A DNA stretch of 64,000 nt, taken from NCBI GenBank assembly GCA_032622095.1, contig CP136067.1, positions 91,440,707 to 91,504,706 on the forward strand, written 5' to 3'. The notes below the pieces were generated by a model. It was given only the letters and a program-made list of their open reading frames with translations. It had not been told where the DNA came from and ran no database searches. The stretch comes from Siphonodentalium dalli. Its lineage: Eukaryota; Mollusca; Scaphopoda; Gadilida; Siphonodentaliidae. Positions 60,961-64,000 of this stretch are shown here, in pieces (position 1 is the first letter of the stretch; every line of letters starts with the position of its first letter). The translations under genes were made by a program, and so were the position numbers.

Positions 60961-61773
60961 CTACTCAGAATGTTCTCCATCGAAGAGGAAGTTTTTTTAG
61001 TAACATAAATAGTTTCTTCATGACCAGAAATTTAGACTCCTTTCTTCTTAGAAAAGCCGACGCCACATCTTTTCACCCAAGCAAATTCGTCCATAACACA
61101 GAAGCAAAGTTTGATTCAATGATTGATCCCAGAATATAGTCGGTAATTTCTAAAACAAAAAAATAACTACCTTATTCGAGGGACATAACACAATTGTATC
61201 CAACGAGGGCATAGTGATAGTCACATACTAAGATGAGAGTATTTTGATGGTCGTTTCTGACCGTTGATAATCCACGCGTCCAATCGGTCGGACACATGTG
61301 TAAGATGTCAATTCAACCGATATCAATCTCAACCATTGTCACGCGTCCCAATATTTCATCTATTTCACACCAAAACTAATCGTCGCTATATATTTTCACC
61401 ATCGAAATGGCACTAAATTACGTCATCGCATTGTTGTGTGTTTGTTTTGTGTTTGCTGTTGTTTTTTTGTGATTGATATTTTGAATTTATATATAATACT
61501 TTTAATTACTAAACTGATTGTCGATAAATGGCCCGGTCATTTGATGATAAATGATAACGTGTAACTTTGCAGTTCAAACTAACGAAATAGTGAGTTGCCT
61601 CAGTATCAAATATTACATGACAAATTCGATAAATACTCAATATTTTAGAGACTCGCAAAGAAGTTTGTAGTGTTTTATACTGTATCCGGGTTAATTATGT
61701 CATGTTCTCTCGACAATAGTAGACAGTATTTGTTTGTGTACTCACACTGCATGTGACCAATTTACTCACCGTC
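60961..61773. other. Non-coding stretch
   Basis: No gene or repeat recognised. The 60-codon frame at 60957 has no supporting feature. Confidence 0.45.
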
Positions 61774-62100
61774 CTAAGCCGCGACACACGCAAGGCTACT
61801 TCCAGTGCCCATGTTATGTGCACTCGTGACCGACAGTGGCCAATCATAAAGGAGGCATATCTTCCTGTCTGAGTCGTGGATAAAAGACACACACTTTGCC
61901 TTGGTGCAGCCCGTGGCGCAGTCTATGTAGTGACTTCTTGAGATTGTTTCGAATGATCCAGGCCTGCTCATTCTGTCGAGCGCATTGATTCTCAAGAATA
62001 TACATGCACGATAAAAAAAACCATGACTGTGCATGACGGTGACGATCACTATGACGTGAAAGTAAACGCAAGCACGTGCTATGTGTATCGCTACCGACAT
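61774..62100 (-). CDS. PAN/apple-like domain ORF, possibly one exon
   Basis: From ATG 62100 the frame gives 108 residues. A hydrophobic stretch (HVIVIVTVM) could be a signal or anchor. Then comes a compact Cys motif, HYIDCATGCTKAKCVSFIHD followed by KICLLYDW, which fits the C-x3-C-x4-C-x-(aromatic)...C-x-L-Y pattern of PAN/apple-type domains in secreted invertebrate proteins that bind sugars or proteins. The stop follows SSLACVAA. A possible acceptor (tttttttatcgtgc...ttcttgag) at about 61998 suggests that the domain may instead be a separate exon starting at NALDRM. The longer upstream part of the open frame (to 62346) looks non-coding and contains a repeated 'gaaagccgttg.gtaaatcac' phrase. 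Confidence 0.45.
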   Translation of the reverse strand: MSVAIHIARACVYFHVIVIVTVMHSHGFFYRACIFLRINALDRMSRPGSFETISRSHYIDCATGCTKAKCVSFIHDSDRKICLLYDWPLSVTSAHNMGTGSSLACVAA

Positions 62101-64000
62101 GGCTGTATGTAATGCACAAGCGTTGAAAGCCGTTGCGTAAATCACATAATTGGAAAATGCAACAACGGTAACTGGCCTGTTCTGAATGTATGTGGTCCCC
62201 AAAGGTCGAACTAAGTCTACGGAATGTACACGCAACTCGCCGGTATTAAGTAGTTCTTCAATTCCGAAAATGACGAAAGCCGTTGAGTAAATCACAAACG
62301 TGGTTTGTACAATATAAAACAATCCATATGGTTCTTGATAATTCAAGTCCCAGGATTGTACAGCTATTATGTAGTTCTATAATCATTCAGTAACGCACGT
62401 CATTGTTGGAATAAACAATTTTACATGAGCCATTGAGTTGATAGTCAGTTGAACTGTATCTCATGTTTTTGCCAAGCTGCTGGAACAACTGAGGAGGGGT
62501 GGTGCATTGGACCCAGTCAATAAATACGAAGTTGGCATTATGATCACGTGGGGTGGTTCACCAATCGACAATGAAGTTGAATCTACGACGAGTTTATGAC
62601 GTCTGCTATATCAACAATATTTTATATTCCAGTCTAGTTTACTGGTATCAAAGTTCCTTTCATCCCAAGACAAAGATTGTCGCTAATTTAAGTCAACTAT
62701 ACATTTCAATTGTCAACAATTAAGGGACAAAGTCACGGAAACTGGCACGCTTATGTGATCCTGTTGTGACTATATACGTATTATTGATCTGTGCATTTCA
62801 AAAGTATTCGTCGATATTGTGCTTACACGTTTGTGTGTATATACCTGTCAGATGTCGCGCCTTGTTTAGAATACTATACGTTGTGTGGTTTCTTTGGGGA
62901 CTGTTGTCAGAGTATAGAGTGTGCATTGTATTTATGTTTTTATGAGTCGTAGAGCGTACATTGTGGTGGCGATATAACTGATGTTCTGTATGAAGGAGTA
63001 TATCGGTAGGCGATCAGAATATCATTCATTGTCCAATCAAAAATATTTGTATCAACCAGATCATGATAAAAATATTTAAAAAAAACATCGCTTGCAACGC
63101 CATGTACGCACGTGGAAGACTTTTGAAGACGGGTAACACTTGTGTATGCATTGCCTCTGGTATAGCCTTTGGACTACTAGGACAAAGATGATTGCCATTG
63201 TATGTTTTTGAAAGTCTGGTATCTCTTACCTTGATAGCAAACTTGATTCCAGAGTTTAAAATACCTCAAATAGGGACCGAATTGCCAATTCCCTCACGAG
63301 AATAAGAGATGCCTAAATATTGGGGCATTTTAAATTAAGTTATGTTTCAAACTGTCTTGCAAATTATGAACAGAATTTAGTAAAATAAGTGGTTTAAACA
63401 AATAAAAAGAAAGCACTTTTCAGGTATAGGTCGATAGAGAGTTTGACATGAACTATTTTCTAAAAATAGAACATTATCTAGGTTATGAACCCAGCTATTG
63501 CATGAGCTCTGTCTACGCTCTGAAATCATCATTACTGCATGCCTGCGAGATAATGGATCAAACATTTTCATTGTATATTCTAGTGTTTGTTGGTAGCAAT
63601 TTGCAGAACCATTTGTTTATCAAATTAACAATAAAAGACAACATAAATATTGTTCAACGACGTTTGCAATAAATTTGACATTCTCCCAAAACCTCACTCA
63701 ACAAAAAGCTTTTCCGGCGAATCATGTAAATTCCTATCTTTTTATTTTTATTATAAAAGATGCATAATCTCTCCCCGGAATCATATGCATTACTTATGTG
63801 CATGAAATAATAATTCCGCGTCGGATGAGACGTCGTGTTGAGCTTGAGTTCTGAGATTTCATGATAACTTCTCTATAATCTGAATACTATTATCTCAATC
63901 TTCGTTTGAAACTAAGACAGAAAGTTCTCATATTTTAGAATATATGACAAGAACATAACGTTTCCCGGAAGACATATAGGCGGCATGATTGATGTTGAAT
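62101..64000. other. Non-coding stretch to the window end
   Basis: A 'gaaagccgttg.gtaaatcac' phrase occurs at about 62128 and 62275 as a diverged direct repeat. No gene or mobile element was recognised in the rest. Confidence 0.45.

Noticed and set aside
1-64000. CRISPR arrays, rRNA, or bacterial-type operons
   Set aside because: None of the repeats has spacer structure of CRISPR type, and no rRNA signatures or tightly packed ORFs were seen.

Overview
The window is AT-rich, intron-bearing, repeat-dominated animal nuclear DNA. A C-type lectin gene, a terminal propeller exon of TRIM/NHL style, a PAN-like exon, non-LTR retrotransposons, and an interspersed repeat with 'ggggcataactcc' phrasing point to a marine invertebrate, most likely a lophotrochozoan (mollusc-like). 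That assignment is inference. No bacterial operons, RNA genes or CRISPR arrays were seen.

Layout. (1) 1-8516 is one copy of a long direct duplication whose second copy is 25086-33613. Both carry the same dead minus-strand non-LTR retrotransposon (about 430-3768 and 25515-28853), the same 0.88-kb flank with a foldback MITE, and long gene-free sequence. A third copy of the flank alone lies at 23131-24045. (2) 8517-23130 holds a possible secreted-protein exon pair (9333-10012), a beta-propeller exon (11813-12590), a cluster of GGTACTC palindromes, a 2.5-kb satellite of ~350-bp units (13290-15830) and scattered GGTTTAAACC palindromes. (3) 33614-39672 holds a two-exon C-type lectin domain on the minus strand with exact phase-1 splice junctions, remnants of extra copies of its 3' end, a membrane-segment ORF related to one at 21181, a 5'-truncated LINE with a 26-bp perfect target-site duplication, and a tandem repeat. 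(4) 39673-58831 is a 19.2-kb inserted element, the main result. (5) 58838-64000 resumes the same tandem repeat, then mostly non-coding DNA with a PAN-like ORF (61774-62100).

The 19.2-kb element is nearly all terminal inverted repeat: the left arm is 7.7 kb, the right arm about 7.1 kb after removing a nested insertion, and the loop is 1.4 kb and pyrimidine-rich. It starts 5'-AG, ends CT-3', and is flanked by a 6-bp duplication, AGCTTC. Removing it rejoins the interrupted tandem repeat in register. AG termini and a 6-bp duplication are Polinton/Maverick hallmarks, but arms this long are not usual and no DNA polymerase B, integrase, ATPase or capsid ORF is visible. A tentative reading is an integrated copy-back (panhandle) derivative, or a non-autonomous relative, of a protein-primed Polinton-type replicon. 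The arms carry an unrecognised ~197-codon ORF (broken differently in each arm), heat-shock-element-like repeats near both termini, and tandem arrays that differ in length between arms. A second element with TA duplications (49562-52488) sits in the right arm, and the left arm preserves its empty site.
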